Positions 18,674 to 31,260 of a DNA stretch of 64,000 nt are shown here, piece by piece. Source of the DNA: Actinokineospora sp. NBRC 105648 (lineage in GTDB: Bacteria > Actinomycetota > Actinomycetes > Mycobacteriales > Pseudonocardiaceae). Location of the stretch: assembly GCF_030269645.1 (NCBI RefSeq), contig NZ_BSTR01000027.1:1-64000 (forward strand). The letters are read 5' to 3'. The notes under the pieces are model-generated. The model did not search any database. It was given only the letters and a program-made list of their open reading frames with translations, and had not been told where the DNA came from. A program made the translations under genes and the position numbers. Numbering within the stretch: position 1 is the stretch's first letter; every line of letters starts with the position of its first letter.

Positions 18674-18848
18674 GGCGGTGCGCCTGCTTCTCCTGCCGGG
18701 CGGTGGGTATCGCCGAGGATACGTCTGGCCGTTGGCGGAGTTGGAGCTTGCCTCGGCGTGATCACCTGATGCAGTGGTGGCAACTTCCTTCGGGGACGGG
18801 CGCGAGCAGGATCCACAGTGGAGTCAGGTGTCGTGGCGCGCCGGTACT

Positions 18849-18896
18849 CGCGGGGCCGGTCAGGGTCAGTGCCGCTGGACCCGGACCGACCCCGCG
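18849..18896 (-). terminator. Hairpin at the end of leuA
   Basis: A stem of 13 positions (CGCGGGGCCGGTC at 18849-18861 and GACCGACCCCGCG at 18884-18896) with one imperfect pair, and a further inner pairing around the loop. It lies directly after the leuA stop on the minus strand. There is no clear T run. Confidence 0.6.
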
Positions 18897-18899
18897 CTG

Positions 18900-21241
<2,342 letters not shown>

Positions 21242-21282
21242 GCGCCGTGGCCGCGGACCAGTCGGCGTGCCAGAATCCCCCT

Positions 21283-21621
21283 ATGGCCGCGAACGAGTCC
21301 GATCGCGACACCCACCGCCGCGCCCCCGCCGCAACGCGGGCCGCGGTGGTGGGTGTCGTGGCCACCGTGGTGCGCTGGGCCGGGTTGCTCGTCGCGCTCG
21401 TCCTGGTCGTGCACGTGGTGCTGGTGATGGGCAACGCCAATCCGGACAACCCGATCTCCACCCTGGTGCGCAGGTTCGCCGAGCCGCTCTCGCTCGCCTT
21501 CAAGAACCTGTTCACCCCCGAGGACGCCAAGCTCGGGCTGCTGATCAACTACGGGCTCGCGGCGATCTTCTGGCTCGTGGTGTCCTCTGTGGTCGTCAAG
21601 CTCATCCGCCGTCTGGGCTGA
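21283..21621 (+). CDS. Small two-helix membrane protein, paralogue of the preceding gene
   Basis: 112 residues from ATG 21283, 41 bp after its paralogue. Helix 1 is at about 35-57 (VRWAGLLVALVLVVHVVLVMG) and helix 2 near the C-terminus (LLINYGLAAIFWLVVSSVVVKLIRRLG). The loop holds RRFAEPLSLAFKNLFTPEDAK. A positive C-terminus suggests it faces the cytoplasm. Co-transcription with its paralogue and possible hetero-oligomer formation are inference. It overlaps the 3' end of the convergent nitroreductase gene by 20 bp. Confidence 0.75.
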   Translation: MAANESDRDTHRRAPAATRAAVVGVVATVVRWAGLLVALVLVVHVVLVMGNANPDNPISTLVRRFAEPLSLAFKNLFTPEDAKLGLLINYGLAAIFWLVVSSVVVKLIRRLG

Positions 21622-22183
21622 ACGCCGTGCCCCACTGACCGGTGAACGCCGTCTCGGTCAGCGGCAACCGCTTGCGGGGCGCGGTTTCCCTGGCCCGGCG
21701 GTCTTCCGGCAACAGGCTCGGCGGTCCCAGCACCCCGACGGCGATCGCGGCCAGCGGTCGCACCGTCTCGGGTAGACCGAACTCCCGCGCGACGCCCGGC
21801 GCGTCGAACCCGGCCATCTGGTGGGCCACCAAGCCCTCGGCGACGGCTTGCAGCACGAGGTTCTCCGTCGCCAGCCCGACCCCGTATTCCGCGTACGGCA
21901 CGGCTCCCTTGGCGTTGGCGGTATCCGCGCACGCGACGAGCAACGCGCCCGCTCGGTGCGCCCACGCCTGGTTGCCCATGTTGAGCAACGCCAAGACCCG
22001 GTCGAAGGTGTCGCTCCCGCGCGGCCCCACCAGGTAGCGCCACGGCTGGGTGTTCCCATAGGACGGTGCCCACCGCGCGGCCTCGAGCATGCGCAGCAAC
22101 GATTCCCGGCTCACCACACCCGCCGGGTCGAGCGCGCGCGGACTCCAGCGGGCCCCGATCAACTCGTGCGGCTCAGATGGCAT
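21602..22183 (-). CDS. Nitroreductase-family protein
   Basis: 193 residues from 22183. The FMN-binding nitroreductase pattern is present: LIGARWSPRALDP at the N-terminus, MLEAARWAPSYGNTQPWRYLV, YAEYGVGLATENLVLQAVAEGLVAHQMAGFD, and a C-terminal PEDRRARETAPRKRLPLTETAFTGQWG. Such enzymes reduce nitro groups, quinones or related compounds with NAD(P)H. The physiological substrate is unknown. The start overlaps the end of the upstream mannosyltransferase gene by 11 bp, so the two are likely co-transcribed. Confidence 0.9.
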   Translation of the reverse strand: MPSEPHELIGARWSPRALDPAGVVSRESLLRMLEAARWAPSYGNTQPWRYLVGPRGSDTFDRVLALLNMGNQAWAHRAGALLVACADTANAKGAVPYAEYGVGLATENLVLQAVAEGLVAHQMAGFDAPGVAREFGLPETVRPLAAIAVGVLGPPSLLPEDRRARETAPRKRLPLTETAFTGQWGTAFSPDGG

Positions 22184-23504
22184 AGCCCCACGCCGTCACC
22201 GAGTACGCGCCGAACCACGAGCCCGCGACCGCGACCCCGGCCAGCGCCAGCACCATGGTCGAGGTCTTGCGCTTGGCCAGCGCCACCGCGACCGGCACCA
22301 GCAGCGCGATCGCGGGCACCATCAGCCGCACCTTGGAGTTCATCAGCCCGTTCGAGCACAGGTCCATCACCAGCACGCCCGCGGTGTAGACCACGATCGG
22401 CCACTGGACCCGCTGCCGGACCGCGACCGCCAGCAGCACCAGCGCCACCACGATCATCCCGACGGTGGCCACCTCCAGCACCGACCGGGCGTTGCCGAGC
22501 ACGTCCAGGCTGAACTTCACCGTCGCCGCGCCACCGTCGAAACCGGAGTCCCAGCCGCGCTCCTGCAGGGTGAACCAGCCGTCCCACTCGCCGGTCCGCG
22601 CGCCGACCCAGGCCAGGTACCCGACGAGGCCGACGGGCGCGATCGCCCCGCCCACCCACGGCCGCCAGCCGTCGCGCCGCTTGACGACGGCGACCACGAC
22701 CGCGAGCCCTACCGCCAGCACGAGCGCCGCCGCCGTCGGCCGGACCAGTCCGGCGGCCGCGCAGCACAGCCCGGCCGCGATCCACTGTCGTTCGAGCACG
22801 AACACCAGCGCCCACACCGCGAACGCGCAGAACATGGCCTCCGAGTACGCCATGGACAGCACGATCGACATCGGCGAGGCGGCGAACAGGGCCACCAGCA
22901 CCAGCCCGGCGCGCCAGGAACCGCCGCGCACCAGGGTGCCCAGCCGGGTGAGCCCGTAGGCGCAGACCACGCCGAAGGCGATGGTCACCGCCAGCGCCGA
23001 GGGCACCAGCTTGAACCCCAGGTCGCTGACCCAGCCGACGACCGTCGGGTAGCCGGGGAAGAACGCCAGCGGCGTCTCCGCGCTGCGCCTGCCGAACGCG
23101 TCGACCAGGTTCGTCGGGACCCCGGCGTAGCCGTTGGCCGCGATGGACAGGAACCACTGACCGTCCCAGGAGCGCAGTGCCTCGCTCGCCGAGACACCGT
23201 TGCGCCCGGCCATCCAGCTCAGACCGAGCAGGCCGATCTCCCGGACGCCGAGGAAGACCAGCGCGGGCGCGAACAACCGCAGCACCCGGCCCGAGCTCCA
23301 CCGCCGGACCGGCAGTGCCTCCGGTCGCTCAACCTGGGGCTCCTCGACCGTCACCTCGGCCGCGGAGCGCGTCACGTCCGTCGCGGACACCGCCGATCCT
23401 TCCCCCGACACCTCAGTTGGCAGGGTCACAGTAGCCGCCGGGCCGCCGCAGTGGCGGGTGCCACAAGAGCCGCGAGACTCCGGTGACGGCGCAGGTAGGC
23501 TCAT
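22173..23504 (-). CDS. PIG-V-like mannosyltransferase, polytopic membrane protein
   Basis: About 443 residues from ATG 23504; a GTG at codon 26 is possible. After a soluble N-terminus (to about 85) come some ten hydrophobic segments. Motifs of the PIG-V/GT-C class are seen: [15 protein letters not shown] after TM1 (the acidic W-D of the first luminal loop), [16 protein letters not shown], and [19 protein letters not shown] with the SE pair. GT-C enzymes transfer mannose from polyprenyl phosphate outside the membrane, here probably to lipoglycans or proteins. It is divergent from lysC. Confidence 0.8.
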   Translation of the reverse strand: MSLPAPSPESRGSCGTRHCGGPAATVTLPTEVSGEGSAVSATDVTRSAAEVTVEEPQVERPEALPVRRWSSGRVLRLFAPALVFLGVREIGLLGLSWMAGRNGVSASEALRSWDGQWFLSIAANGYAGVPTNLVDAFGRRSAETPLAFFPGYPTVVGWVSDLGFKLVPSALAVTIAFGVVCAYGLTRLGTLVRGGSWRAGLVLVALFAASPMSIVLSMAYSEAMFCAFAVWALVFVLERQWIAAGLCCAAAGLVRPTAAALVLAVGLAVVVAVVKRRDGWRPWVGGAIAPVGLVGYLAWVGARTGEWDGWFTLQERGWDSGFDGGAATVKFSLDVLGNARSVLEVATVGMIVVALVLLAVAVRQRVQWPIVVYTAGVLVMDLCSNGLMNSKVRLMVPAIALLVPVAVALAKRKTSTMVLALAGVAVAGSWFGAYSVTAWGYAI

Positions 23505-23570
23505 CGCGATGTGCGGCGTCGGGCCGTTCGGAGCCTTCGGCGCGCACTCGCCCGGAGGAGGTTGCACGCA

Positions 23571-24836
23571 GTGGCGCTCGTCGTCCAGAAGTACGGCGGA
23601 TCCTCGCTCGAGAACGCCGACCGGATCAAACGCGTGGCCGAGCGGATCGTGGCCACCCGCAAAGCCGGCAATGACGTGGTGGTCGTCTGCTCCGCGATGG
23701 GCGACACCACAGACGAGCTGCTCGACCTCGCCAAACAGGTCAACCCCGTGCCGCCTGGCCGGGAGATGGACATGCTGCTCACCTCCGGCGAGCGCATCTC
23801 CAACTCGCTGGTGGCGATGGCGATCAGCGCCCTGGGTGCCGAGGCGCGCTCGTTCTCCGGTTCGCAGGCGGGCGTGATCACCACCTCCGCGCACGGCAAG
23901 GCGCGCATCATCGACGTGACCCCGAGCCGGGTGCAGGCCGCCCTGGACCAGGGCCACATCGTGCTGGTGGCCGGGTTCCAGGGCGTCAGCCAGGACACCA
24001 AGGACATCACCACGCTGGGCCGCGGTGGTTCCGACACGACCGCGGTGGCGCTGGCCGCCGCGCTCAACGCCGACGTGTGCGAGATCTACACCGACGTCGA
24101 GGGCATCTACAGCGCCGACCCGCGGATCGTCCCGGACGCCAAGAAGCTCGACCGGGTCACCTACGAGGAGATGCTCGAGATGGCCGCGAGCGGGGCCAAG
24201 GTGCTCATGCTCCGCTGCGTCGAGTACGCGCGCCGCTACGGCGTGCCCATCCATGTCCGTTCGTCGTACAGCACCAAGCCCGGGACCATCGTCTCCGGCT
24301 CAATGGAGGACTTGACCGTGGAACAGGCGATGATCACCGGCGTCGCGCACGACCGGTCCGAGGCCAAGGTGACCGTGGTCGGCGTGCCCGACCACGCCGG
24401 GGTGGCCGCGCGGATCTTCCGCACGGTGGCCGACACCGAGATCGACATCGACATGGTGCTGCAGAACGTCTCCAGCACCGTGTCCGGCAAGACCGACATC
24501 ACCTTCACCCTGTCCAAGAGCAACGGCCCCACCGCGGTCGAGGCGCTGGAGAAGATCCGCGAGGAGCTCGGCTTCACCCAGGTCCTCTACGACGACCACG
24601 TGGGCAAGGTGTCGCTGGTCGGCGCGGGCATGCGCTCGCACCCGGGGGTGACCGCGACCTTCTGCGAGGCGCTGGCCAAGGCCGGGGTCAACATCGAGAT
24701 CATCAACACCTCGGAGATCCGGATCTCGGTGCTCATCCGAGACACCCAGCTCGACGAGGCGGTCCTGGCCATCCACCAGGCCTTCGAACTCGGCGGCGAC
24801 GAGGCCGCCGTGGTGTACGCGGGGAGTGGTCGCTGA
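23571..24836 (+). CDS. lysC: Aspartate kinase
   Basis: 421 residues, GTG 23571. The enzyme phosphorylates aspartate at the head of Lys/Thr/Met and diaminopimelate synthesis. The kinase domain begins [18 protein letters not shown], with [10 protein letters not shown] and [16 protein letters not shown]. Two ACT domains (from about 265) bind the feedback effectors. As in Corynebacterium, an internal start is plausible for a separate beta subunit: ATG 24303 ([10 protein letters not shown]) or GTG 24318 just before [15 protein letters not shown]. asd follows with a TGATG overlap. Confidence 0.97.
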   Translation: MALVVQKYGGSSLENADRIKRVAERIVATRKAGNDVVVVCSAMGDTTDELLDLAKQVNPVPPGREMDMLLTSGERISNSLVAMAISALGAEARSFSGSQAGVITTSAHGKARIIDVTPSRVQAALDQGHIVLVAGFQGVSQDTKDITTLGRGGSDTTAVALAAALNADVCEIYTDVEGIYSADPRIVPDAKKLDRVTYEEMLEMAASGAKVLMLRCVEYARRYGVPIHVRSSYSTKPGTIVSGSMEDLTVEQAMITGVAHDRSEAKVTVVGVPDHAGVAARIFRTVADTEIDIDMVLQNVSSTVSGKTDITFTLSKSNGPTAVEALEKIREELGFTQVLYDDHVGKVSLVGAGMRSHPGVTATFCEALAKAGVNIEIINTSEIRISVLIRDTQLDEAVLAIHQAFELGGDEAAVVYAGSGR

Positions 24837-25897
24837 TGGCACCGGTACTCGCCCTGGTCGGTGCCACCGGCGCCGTGGGCACCGTGATGATCGACATCCT
24901 GAACGGCCGGTCGGACTGGCCGTGGGGCGAGGTGCGGCTGATCGCCTCGCCGCGCTCGGCGGGCAAGAAGATCACCGTGCGCGGCGCGGAGCTGACCGTG
25001 CTGGCGCTCGCGCCGGAGGTCTTCGACGGCGTCGACGTGGCCATGTTCGACGTGCCCGACGAGGTCTCCGCGCACTGGGCGCCGATCGCCGCCGAGCGCG
25101 GCGCGGTCGCGGTGGACAACTCGGGCGCGTTCCGGATGGACACCGACGTCCCGCTGGTGGTGCCCGAGGTCAACAACGACCAGATCGACTCGCGCCCGCG
25201 CGGCATCATCGCCAACCCGAACTGCACCACGCTGTCCATGATGGCCGCGATCGGTGCCCTGCACCGGGAGTTCGGCCTGCGCGAGCTGGTGGTGGCCTCC
25301 TACCAGGCCGCCTCCGGCGCGGGCCAGGACGGCGTCGACCGGCTGCACGCCGAGTACGCCGCGGTCGCGGGCAAGCAGGTCGGCGTCCGCGCGGGCGACG
25401 TCCGCGAGGCGCTGGCCGCCGCCGGACTGTCCCAAGAGGACTCGCCGTTCCCGGCGCCGCTGGCGCTCAACGTGGTCCCGTGGGCCGGCTCGGTCAAGGC
25501 CGACGGCTGGAACAGCGAGGAGCTCAAGGTCCGCAACGAGGCCCGCAAGATCCTCGGCATCCCGGACCTGAAGGTCTCGGCAACCTGCGTGCGCGTCCCG
25601 GTGGTCACCACGCACTCGCTGGCCGTGCACGCCACCTTCGCCGAGCCGGTCACCGTGGCCCAGGCGCACGAGATCCTGGGCGCCCAGCCCTCGGTGGTGC
25701 TGGTCGACGACCCGGCCAACGGGGTCTTCCCGACCCCGGCCGACGTCGTCGGCGGCGACCCCACCTACGTCGGCCGGGTCCGCCAGGCGCTGGACTTCCC
25801 GAACACGCTCGACTTCTTCGTCTGCGGCGACAACCTGCGCAAGGGCGCCGCGCTGAACACCTACGAGATCGCGGAGTCGCTGGCCGCCCGGCTGTGA
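24836..25897 (+). CDS. asd: Aspartate-semialdehyde dehydrogenase
   Basis: 353 residues from ATG 24836, overlapping the lysC stop by one base. The NADP-binding motif is [12 protein letters not shown], and the catalytic cysteine is C130 in [23 protein letters not shown] and [16 protein letters not shown], with active-site residues, follow. It reduces aspartyl phosphate to the semialdehyde, feeding cell-wall diaminopimelate, lysine, threonine and methionine. The lysC-asd operon is universal in actinobacteria. Confidence 0.97.
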   Translation: MAPVLALVGATGAVGTVMIDILNGRSDWPWGEVRLIASPRSAGKKITVRGAELTVLALAPEVFDGVDVAMFDVPDEVSAHWAPIAAERGAVAVDNSGAFRMDTDVPLVVPEVNNDQIDSRPRGIIANPNCTTLSMMAAIGALHREFGLRELVVASYQAASGAGQDGVDRLHAEYAAVAGKQVGVRAGDVREALAAAGLSQEDSPFPAPLALNVVPWAGSVKADGWNSEELKVRNEARKILGIPDLKVSATCVRVPVVTTHSLAVHATFAEPVTVAQAHEILGAQPSVVLVDDPANGVFPTPADVVGGDPTYVGRVRQALDFPNTLDFFVCGDNLRKGAALNTYEIAESLAARL

Positions 25898-25910
25898 CGC
25901 CCTGATCGAC

Positions 25911-25947
25911 CGTCGCCGGGTGGGTGCACGGCACCTGCCCGGCGACG
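25911..25947 (+). terminator. Hairpin after lysC-asd
   Basis: Arms CGTCGCCGGG (25911-25920) and CCCGGCGACG (25938-25947), perfectly complementary, 13 bp after the asd stop. There is no T run. It is probably the end of the lysC-asd message. Confidence 0.6.
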
Positions 25948-26074
25948 GCGTTCACCGCTGTGCCGCGCGGGGACCCGACTCGGACGATTCCGGTGTGGGG
26001 CGACTGCGCCCGGCAGGAGTACGACGGGCCCGACTGCCTGACCGCCACCGGCGAGGCCCACCGACGCGCGGCGA

Positions 26075-27286
26075 CTACGACACGGGGTTCGACGACGTCA
26101 GGCTGGCGCTGTCGGTGCGCTCCACCGGCTGGGCCCGGCCCGCGCCGAGCAGCCGGGCCAGCCCCGCGATGGCCAGGCCGCCGAGCCCGGCCACGGCGAA
26201 ACCCCACGCCGGGGCGGTGTGGTCCACCACGAACCCGACCACCGGCGCGCCGAGTGAGGCGCCCAGGGTGAACGCCGAACTCTGCAACCCGGTCGCCTGA
26301 CCGCGCATCACCGAGGGCGCGAGCCGGGCGACCTGCTCGCCGGTGGCGGCGATCGTCGGCGCGCACAGCGCGGCGCACGGCACCAGCGCGAGCGCCAGCA
26401 GCCACCAGGGGCCCGCGAACAGTCCAACTGGGACGGTCAGCAGCCCGAGCAGGCCCATCAGCGCCACCTGCGGCAGCGACCGCCGGACCGCGCCGTGCAC
26501 CAGCCCGCCGACCGCCGAGGCGGCGCAGGTGATCACGATCAGCAGGCCGGTCCAGTCCAGCTGCCCCGACCCGCGCAGGGCCGCCACGACCGAGACATCG
26601 ATGCCCGCGAGCACGAACACCGCACCGCCGCCGATGGCGAACACGCCGATCAACCGCGGCGTGAGCCACTCCCGACGCGGCAGGCGGGCGGCCCCCTTGG
26701 CCTCCTCGTGCGCCCCGCGCACCGGCGGGTTCACCACCGCCAGCGCGGTGCCCACCACGAGCACGGCCAGACCCAGCGCGGTCGCCGCCGCGCCGGTGGA
26801 CAGCGAGGTCGCCAGCAGCACCGCTACCGCCGGACCGACCATGTAGGTCAGCTCCACCGAGACCGAGTCGACCGAGTACGCCGTGCGCCGCAACCCCTCG
26901 GGCACCAGCGCGGCGATGGCCTGCCTGCCGATCGACATCGCGGGCAGCGCCATCAGCCCGCCGAGGAACGCCGCGCCGAGCAGCACCGGGTAGGACATGA
27001 ACCGGACGCAGACCCAGAACGCCGCCTCGCACACCGTGGCCAGCAGCACCATCGGCCGCAGCCCGTACCGGTCGACCACCATCCCCATCAGCGGCGCGCC
27101 GACCGCGATGCCGATGGTGGCCATGCCGCCGACCAGCCCGGCCTCGCCGTAGCCGCGGCCGAGCCCGACCGCGACCCGCAGGGTGATCACCATCCCGGCC
27201 GCCGAGACCGGGATCCGGGCGAAGAGCATCAGCAGCATCAGCGTCCGCACACCGGGTAGGCCGAGCATTCGGCGGTACTGCTGCAT
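26075..27286 (-). CDS. MFS transporter
   Basis: 403 residues with about 12 hydrophobic segments. The MFS loop 2-3 signature appears as [17 protein letters not shown], and a second, weaker copy at [18 protein letters not shown] in the C-terminal half. [20 protein letters not shown] in TM5 resembles drug/sugar-efflux MFS proteins. The substrate is not predictable. The gene is divergent from the catalase gene, with a 259 bp shared upstream region. Confidence 0.88.
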   Translation of the reverse strand: MQQYRRMLGLPGVRTLMLLMLFARIPVSAAGMVITLRVAVGLGRGYGEAGLVGGMATIGIAVGAPLMGMVVDRYGLRPMVLLATVCEAAFWVCVRFMSYPVLLGAAFLGGLMALPAMSIGRQAIAALVPEGLRRTAYSVDSVSVELTYMVGPAVAVLLATSLSTGAAATALGLAVLVVGTALAVVNPPVRGAHEEAKGAARLPRREWLTPRLIGVFAIGGGAVFVLAGIDVSVVAALRGSGQLDWTGLLIVITCAASAVGGLVHGAVRRSLPQVALMGLLGLLTVPVGLFAGPWWLLALALVPCAALCAPTIAATGEQVARLAPSVMRGQATGLQSSAFTLGASLGAPVVGFVVDHTAPAWGFAVAGLGGLAIAGLARLLGAGRAQPVERTDSASLTSSNPVS

Positions 27287-27340
27287 GACCCCGATGGGAC
27301 TCGACCGGGGCCCTCCGGGTCAACCGGTTATCTCCGAGTG

Positions 27341-27363
27341 TTTTCTTGACTCGTTCCAGAAAA
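27341..27363. promoter_or_regulatory. Possible operator in the catalase/MFS divergent region
   Basis: An inverted repeat TTTTCT (27341-27346), 11 bp spacer, AGAAAA (27358-27363), AT-rich against a GC-rich background, with a TTGACT at 27346-27351. Catalase genes of actinobacteria are often controlled by Fur/PerR-like repressors at AT-rich palindromes. No such regulator gene is adjacent here, so the assignment is tentative. Confidence 0.3.
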
Positions 27364-27545
27364 GATGGTTCGGTGGTGGCGATGCACCCGCCGAACACCC
27401 GCACCGCCGCGCTCGACTGGCAGCCGGTCGACCCGCGCGCGACCGTGGGAGCGGGTGCCCGCGGCCGGACCGGTGCCCACCCCCGCCCGGACCGCGGCGC
27501 CACCACCGAACCCGAACCCACCACCGAGAGCACGGGAGGACGAGC

Positions 27546-28994
27546 ATGACCACTGCCCGGCCCACCACGAACAACGTCGGCATCCCCGTCGGCAGCGACA
27601 ACGAGTCGCTGACCGTCGGGGCCAACGGTCCGATCCTGCTTCAGGACCACTACCTGATCGAGAAGAACGCGCAGTTCAACCGCGAGCGGGTCCCGGAGCG
27701 GGTCGTGCACGCCAAGGGCGGCGGCGCGTTCGGCTTCCTCGAGGTCACTGAGGACGTCAGCCAGTTCACCAAGGCCGGGCTCTTCCAGCCGGGCACCCGC
27801 ACCGAGAGCCTGATCCGGTTCTCCTCGGTCGCCGGGGAGAGCGGTTCACCCGACACCTGGCGCGACCCGCGCGGTTTCGCGGTGAAGTTCTACACCGAGC
27901 AGGGCAACTACGACCTGGTCGGCAACAACACGCCGGTGTTCTTCATCCGCGACCCGATCAAGTTCCCGGACTTCATCCGCTCGCAGAAGCGCCGCGCCGA
28001 CAACCACCTGCGCGACGCGAACATGCAGTGGGACTTCTGGACCCTGCGCCCGGAGAGCGCGCACCAGGTCACCTGGCTGATGGGCGACCGCGGCATCCCG
28101 TCGAACTGGCGCCACCAGAACGGCTACGGCTCGCACACCTACCTGTGGGAGAACGCCGGCGGCGAGAAGTTCTGGGTCAAGTACCACTTCAAGACCGACC
28201 AGGGCATCGGCTACCTCACCCAGGCCGAGGCCGACCGGATCGCGGGCGAGGACGCCGACCACTACATCCGCGACCTGTTCAACTCCATCAAGGCGGGCGA
28301 GCACCCGAGCTGGACCCTGCACGTCCAGGTCATGCCCTACACCGACGCCGCGGACTACCGGTTCAACCCGTTCGACCTGACCAAGGTGTGGCCGCACGGC
28401 GACTACCCGCTGATCAAGGTCGGCCGCTACGTGCTGGACCGCAACCCGGAGAACTACTTCGCCCAGATCGAGCAGGCGGCGTTCGAGCCGTCGAACCTGG
28501 TCGCGGGCATCGGCCCGTCGCCGGACAAGATGCTCCAGGGCAGGCTGTTCGCCTACCCCGACGCGCACCGCTACCGGATCGGCGCGAACTACGCGCAGCT
28601 GCCGGTCAACGCCGCCAAGTCCGAGGTCAACTCGTACTCCAAGGACGGCGCGATGCGCTACAACAACCCGGGCGACCCGGTCTACGCGCCCAACTCCTAC
28701 GGCGGCCCGCACGCCGACGCCGCCTACGCGGCCGAGACCGTGTCGACCTACGGCATCGAGGACGAGGTCATCCGCTCGGCCTACCGGCTGCACGCCGAGG
28801 ACGACGACTTCGGCCAGCCGGGCACCCTGGTCCGCGAGGTGCTCGACGACGCCCAGCGCCAGCGGCTGGCGGAGAACATCATCGGGCACGCGTCCAACGA
28901 CGTGTCCCAGCCGGTGCTCGAGCGCGTCTTCGAGTACTGGCGCAACGTCGACAAGGACCTCGGCGACAAGGTCGCCGACGGTTTCCCGAAGTAG
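27546..28994 (+). CDS. katA: Catalase, small-subunit clade (KatA-like)
   Basis: 482 residues from ATG 27546 with GGGAGGA upstream. This is a monofunctional haem catalase: catalytic H55 in [13 protein letters not shown]128 in [11 protein letters not shown], and the haem-ligating Tyr at 337 in [14 protein letters not shown]. The length is that of the small-subunit, NADPH-binding clade. It removes hydrogen peroxide in the cytoplasm. It is monocistronic, ended by the hairpin at 29009. Confidence 0.96.
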   Translation: MTTARPTTNNVGIPVGSDNESLTVGANGPILLQDHYLIEKNAQFNRERVPERVVHAKGGGAFGFLEVTEDVSQFTKAGLFQPGTRTESLIRFSSVAGESGSPDTWRDPRGFAVKFYTEQGNYDLVGNNTPVFFIRDPIKFPDFIRSQKRRADNHLRDANMQWDFWTLRPESAHQVTWLMGDRGIPSNWRHQNGYGSHTYLWENAGGEKFWVKYHFKTDQGIGYLTQAEADRIAGEDADHYIRDLFNSIKAGEHPSWTLHVQVMPYTDAADYRFNPFDLTKVWPHGDYPLIKVGRYVLDRNPENYFAQIEQAAFEPSNLVAGIGPSPDKMLQGRLFAYPDAHRYRIGANYAQLPVNAAKSEVNSYSKDGAMRYNNPGDPVYAPNSYGGPHADAAYAAETVSTYGIEDEVIRSAYRLHAEDDDFGQPGTLVREVLDDAQRQRLAENIIGHASNDVSQPVLERVFEYWRNVDKDLGDKVADGFPK

Positions 28995-29008
28995 CCCGCT
29001 GCGCTGTC

Positions 29009-29044
29009 CTGGCCCGGTTCACCCGTCGTGGTGGACCGGGCCAG
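29009..29044 (+). terminator. Hairpin after the catalase gene
   Basis: Arms CTGGCCCGGTTCACC (29009-29023) and GGTGGACCGGGCCAG (29030-29044) pair over 15 positions with one G-T. Located 14 bp past the stop. Confidence 0.7.
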
Positions 29045-29297
29045 TTCCGTCTGAATAGGCACCGATCGTGCTACACCCGCCCGTAAGGCAGGGCACGGTC
29101 GGGTGGGACGCGGGCCGGTGGCGACACCCGGTGATTTCCTCCCGAGCGGCATTCACCCGAAGGTAACCATCAAGCCTCACCGTGCTTGACGCTGCGAATG
29201 GTGCATCGTGAATGGTGATCAGCCCGCATTTCGGATCCGCTTTCTTGGGTATTCACTGAGTTGTCCGCACCTGGACAACCGACAAGGAGAAAACCCG

Positions 29298-30050
29298 ATG
29301 AACAAGATCGCACGATTCGTCGCCGCGGCTGCTACGGGTACAGTTCTTGCCCTCGGTAGTGCCGGAATGGCGCAGGCGGAAACCGCCTCCGTGACGGCCG
29401 CGCAGACCCAGCAGATCGTGAGCGCCGACGCCGCCCTGAAGAAGGCAGTGGACGCCAACGACTACCTGGGTGCGCGCAACGCGATCGACCAGTTGCGTAC
29501 GGCGGCCGCCCAGCTCAAGTCCACGGACCGCTCGGCGGACGCCGCCAAGGCCGAGACCGCGGCGGCCGACCTGCTCAAGGCCCTCCCGATCCCGGGGGGC
29601 CTGCCGATCCCCGGTGGGTTGCCGATCCCCGGCGGTCTGCCCATCCCTGACCTCGGCAGCCTGCTGGCCGTGCTGAACGTGCTGAACAGCCTGCCCGGCG
29701 GCGGCGTGCTGTCCGGCCTGCTCAACACCCTGCAGTCGACCCTGAACAACCTGCTCGGCGGCCTCGGCGGCGGCGGGCTCCCGGGTCTGAGCACCCTGAC
29801 CGGCCTGCTGGGCGGGCTGCCGGTCGTCGGTGGCCTGACCGGTGGTCTCGGTGGGCTGACCGGTGGCCTCGGCGGTCTCGGTGGCCTGACCGGTGGGCTG
29901 GGCGGCCTGACCGGCGGCCTCGGTGGGCTGACCGGCGGCCTGGGTGGCCTGGGCGGCCTGACCGGTGGTCTGCCGGTGGTCGGCGGGCTGACCGGTGGGC
30001 TGGGTGGCCTGACCGGGATCCTGGGTGGCCTCGGCGGCCTGGGTGGCTGA
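29298..30050 (+). CDS. Secreted Gly/Leu-repeat protein
   Basis: 250 residues, ATG 29298 after AAGGAGAAA. Residues 1-28 are a Sec signal ending AGMAQAE. A helical segment (SVTAAQTQQIVSADAALKKAVDANDYLGARNAIDQLRTAA, given here only as its overall character: charged, heptad-like) is followed by IPGGLPIPGGLPIPGG repeats and then a C-terminal half made almost wholly of GGLTGGLGGL-type repeats with two VVGGLTGG interruptions. It could form an amyloid-like or glycine-rich wall-associated filament. That is inference; no family is recognised. The DNA repeats make the copy number prone to change. Confidence 0.75.
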   Translation: MNKIARFVAAAATGTVLALGSAGMAQAETASVTAAQTQQIVSADAALKKAVDANDYLGARNAIDQLRTAAAQLKSTDRSADAAKAETAAADLLKALPIPGGLPIPGGLPIPGGLPIPDLGSLLAVLNVLNSLPGGGVLSGLLNTLQSTLNNLLGGLGGGGLPGLSTLTGLLGGLPVVGGLTGGLGGLTGGLGGLGGLTGGLGGLTGGLGGLTGGLGGLGGLTGGLPVVGGLTGGLGGLTGILGGLGGLGG

Positions 30051-30087
30051 TTTACCCCGTATTTCTCCCGTGTGCTGATATAGCGCG

Positions 30088-30131
30088 GGCCGGTAATCCG
30101 ATCCTTGCCCCGGATCGGATTACCGGCCTTT
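30088..30131 (+). terminator. Rho-independent terminator
   Basis: A perfect 17 bp stem (30088-30104 with 30112-30128, arms starting GGCCGGTAATCC) and a seven-base loop, followed by TTT. It separates the Gly/Leu-repeat gene from the convergent gene at 30170 and may serve both. Confidence 0.9.
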
Positions 30132-30169
30132 CGCCGGGTCGTCGACCCGGGTGGTTTATCGCGGCGGAA

Positions 30170-30793
30170 TCAGGGCGCGGTCGTGTGCCAGTGCGTCGTA
30201 TAGGCCGACGCCTCCGCGGTGAGCCAGGCGTCCAGAGTGGTGATGTTCGTGTTCCGCGGCAGCCGGTATTCCCGGGACCGCCGGAGGTCGACGACCAACG
30301 GCGTCGCACCGGGCAACAAGTCGTCCACGCACACCTCGAGCAACCGCAGCGCCGCATTCGCGCCGTCGCGGGTCAGCGGGGCCTCCTTCAGGTGGAACAG
30401 CACCACCTGCCGGTTTCCTTTGCGGTCGCGGACCGCCAGGTGCGGGGTGACCGACAGGTCCAATTCGCGCACCCGCAGCGTGGTCGCCCAGTGCGGCACC
30501 GCGCTCAGCCGAGAACCGCGCCACCAGGCGAGGAACCCCGCGGCCACCTCCTCGAACGCGCGCGGCTGCCCGGTCAGCTCGGCGGCCGCCACCACCTCGG
30601 CCAGCCCCGCCGCCGGGTCCTGCGACCGCGCGGCCGCGGCGATCGCGGTCAGGATCGGCCGGTAGAACACCCGCCCGTAGTGCTCCGGCACGGCCTCGCG
30701 CTCGTGCGCCGAGGTGACGATCTCGGTCCGCCTCCTGCGGTCCCCGGCGACGTACTCGGCGAAGGACGAAGCAGTGATCACGACGTTCCCCAT
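30170..30793 (-). CDS. Hypothetical cytoplasmic protein
   Basis: 207 residues from ATG 30793 (MGNVVITASSFAEYVAGDRRRRTEIV). It has no signal peptide or membrane segment. The middle has ARDRKGNRQ-like charged strands (TPHLAVRDRKGNRQVVLFHLKEAPLTRDGANAALRLLEVC described only as an alpha/beta region). The pattern is plausible for a globular alpha/beta protein but I do not recognise the family. It stands alone, convergent with the Gly/Leu-repeat gene. Confidence 0.65.
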   Translation of the reverse strand: MGNVVITASSFAEYVAGDRRRRTEIVTSAHEREAVPEHYGRVFYRPILTAIAAAARSQDPAAGLAEVVAAAELTGQPRAFEEVAAGFLAWWRGSRLSAVPHWATTLRVRELDLSVTPHLAVRDRKGNRQVVLFHLKEAPLTRDGANAALRLLEVCVDDLLPGATPLVVDLRRSREYRLPRNTNITTLDAWLTAEASAYTTHWHTTAP

Positions 30794-30892
30794 GGGCGGC
30801 TCCCTCGGTCGTTGTCGATCACCATCGTAGCCCGGGGGTATGACACACATGTTCGAATCAGACGACATTAGTCCAGGTAGAGCAGGGGTTGT

Positions 30893-31108
30893 TCAGTCGG
30901 TGGACAGCTCGCTGTGCAGCTTGAGCACGTGCCCGCCGTCGTCTTGCTCGAGGACGTAGGCGGGGTCGTCCGCGCTGCCGTGCCGGGTCACCTCCGAACC
31001 CTTGAGCGTGCGCGTCACGGTCTCCTCGTGCGCCGAGACGACCTTCGCCGACGCCCAGCCCGTGCCCCACTTCCACTTGACCCCGGTGCCCTTGCGGTAT
31101 TTGTGCAT
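30893..31108 (-). CDS. DUF2945/HVA1-type small Tudor-like protein
   Basis: 71 residues from ATG 31108: MHKYRKGTGVKWKWGTGWASAK opens the domain, and EVTRHGSADDPAYVLEQDDGGHVLKLHSEL completes it. The KGxxVxWxxG...G.V and DPAYxVxxDxG.xxxH motifs are those of the DUF2945 (hypervirulence-associated, Tudor-domain) family. Its biochemical role is not established. It is monocistronic. Confidence 0.85.
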   Translation of the reverse strand: MHKYRKGTGVKWKWGTGWASAKVVSAHEETVTRTLKGSEVTRHGSADDPAYVLEQDDGGHVLKLHSELSTD

Positions 31109-31260
31109 GGCGCCCGGGTACCCGCGATAACCCCAGGTCAAGCGCCCTCGCGCAGTGCGTCGGACGTGGTCTGATGCCCGGCGACCAGGTCGCGCGGCCG
31201 CCCCCGCCCCGCTCGAACAGCGGGCGACGCGGGATCCGGCGGCCTGGCAGGATCGGCGGC

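Noticed and set aside
25924-26073. Small ORF starting HGTCPATAFTAVPRGDPTR after asd
   Set aside because: The first 49 codons look protein-like, but the frame continues antisense into the MFS gene, starts inside the terminator hairpin and has no ribosome site.
27382-27549. Short ORF ([17 protein letters not shown]) upstream of the catalase gene
   Set aside because: No Shine-Dalgarno; Arg/Pro/Thr-rich low-complexity continuation, likely untranslated leader of katA.
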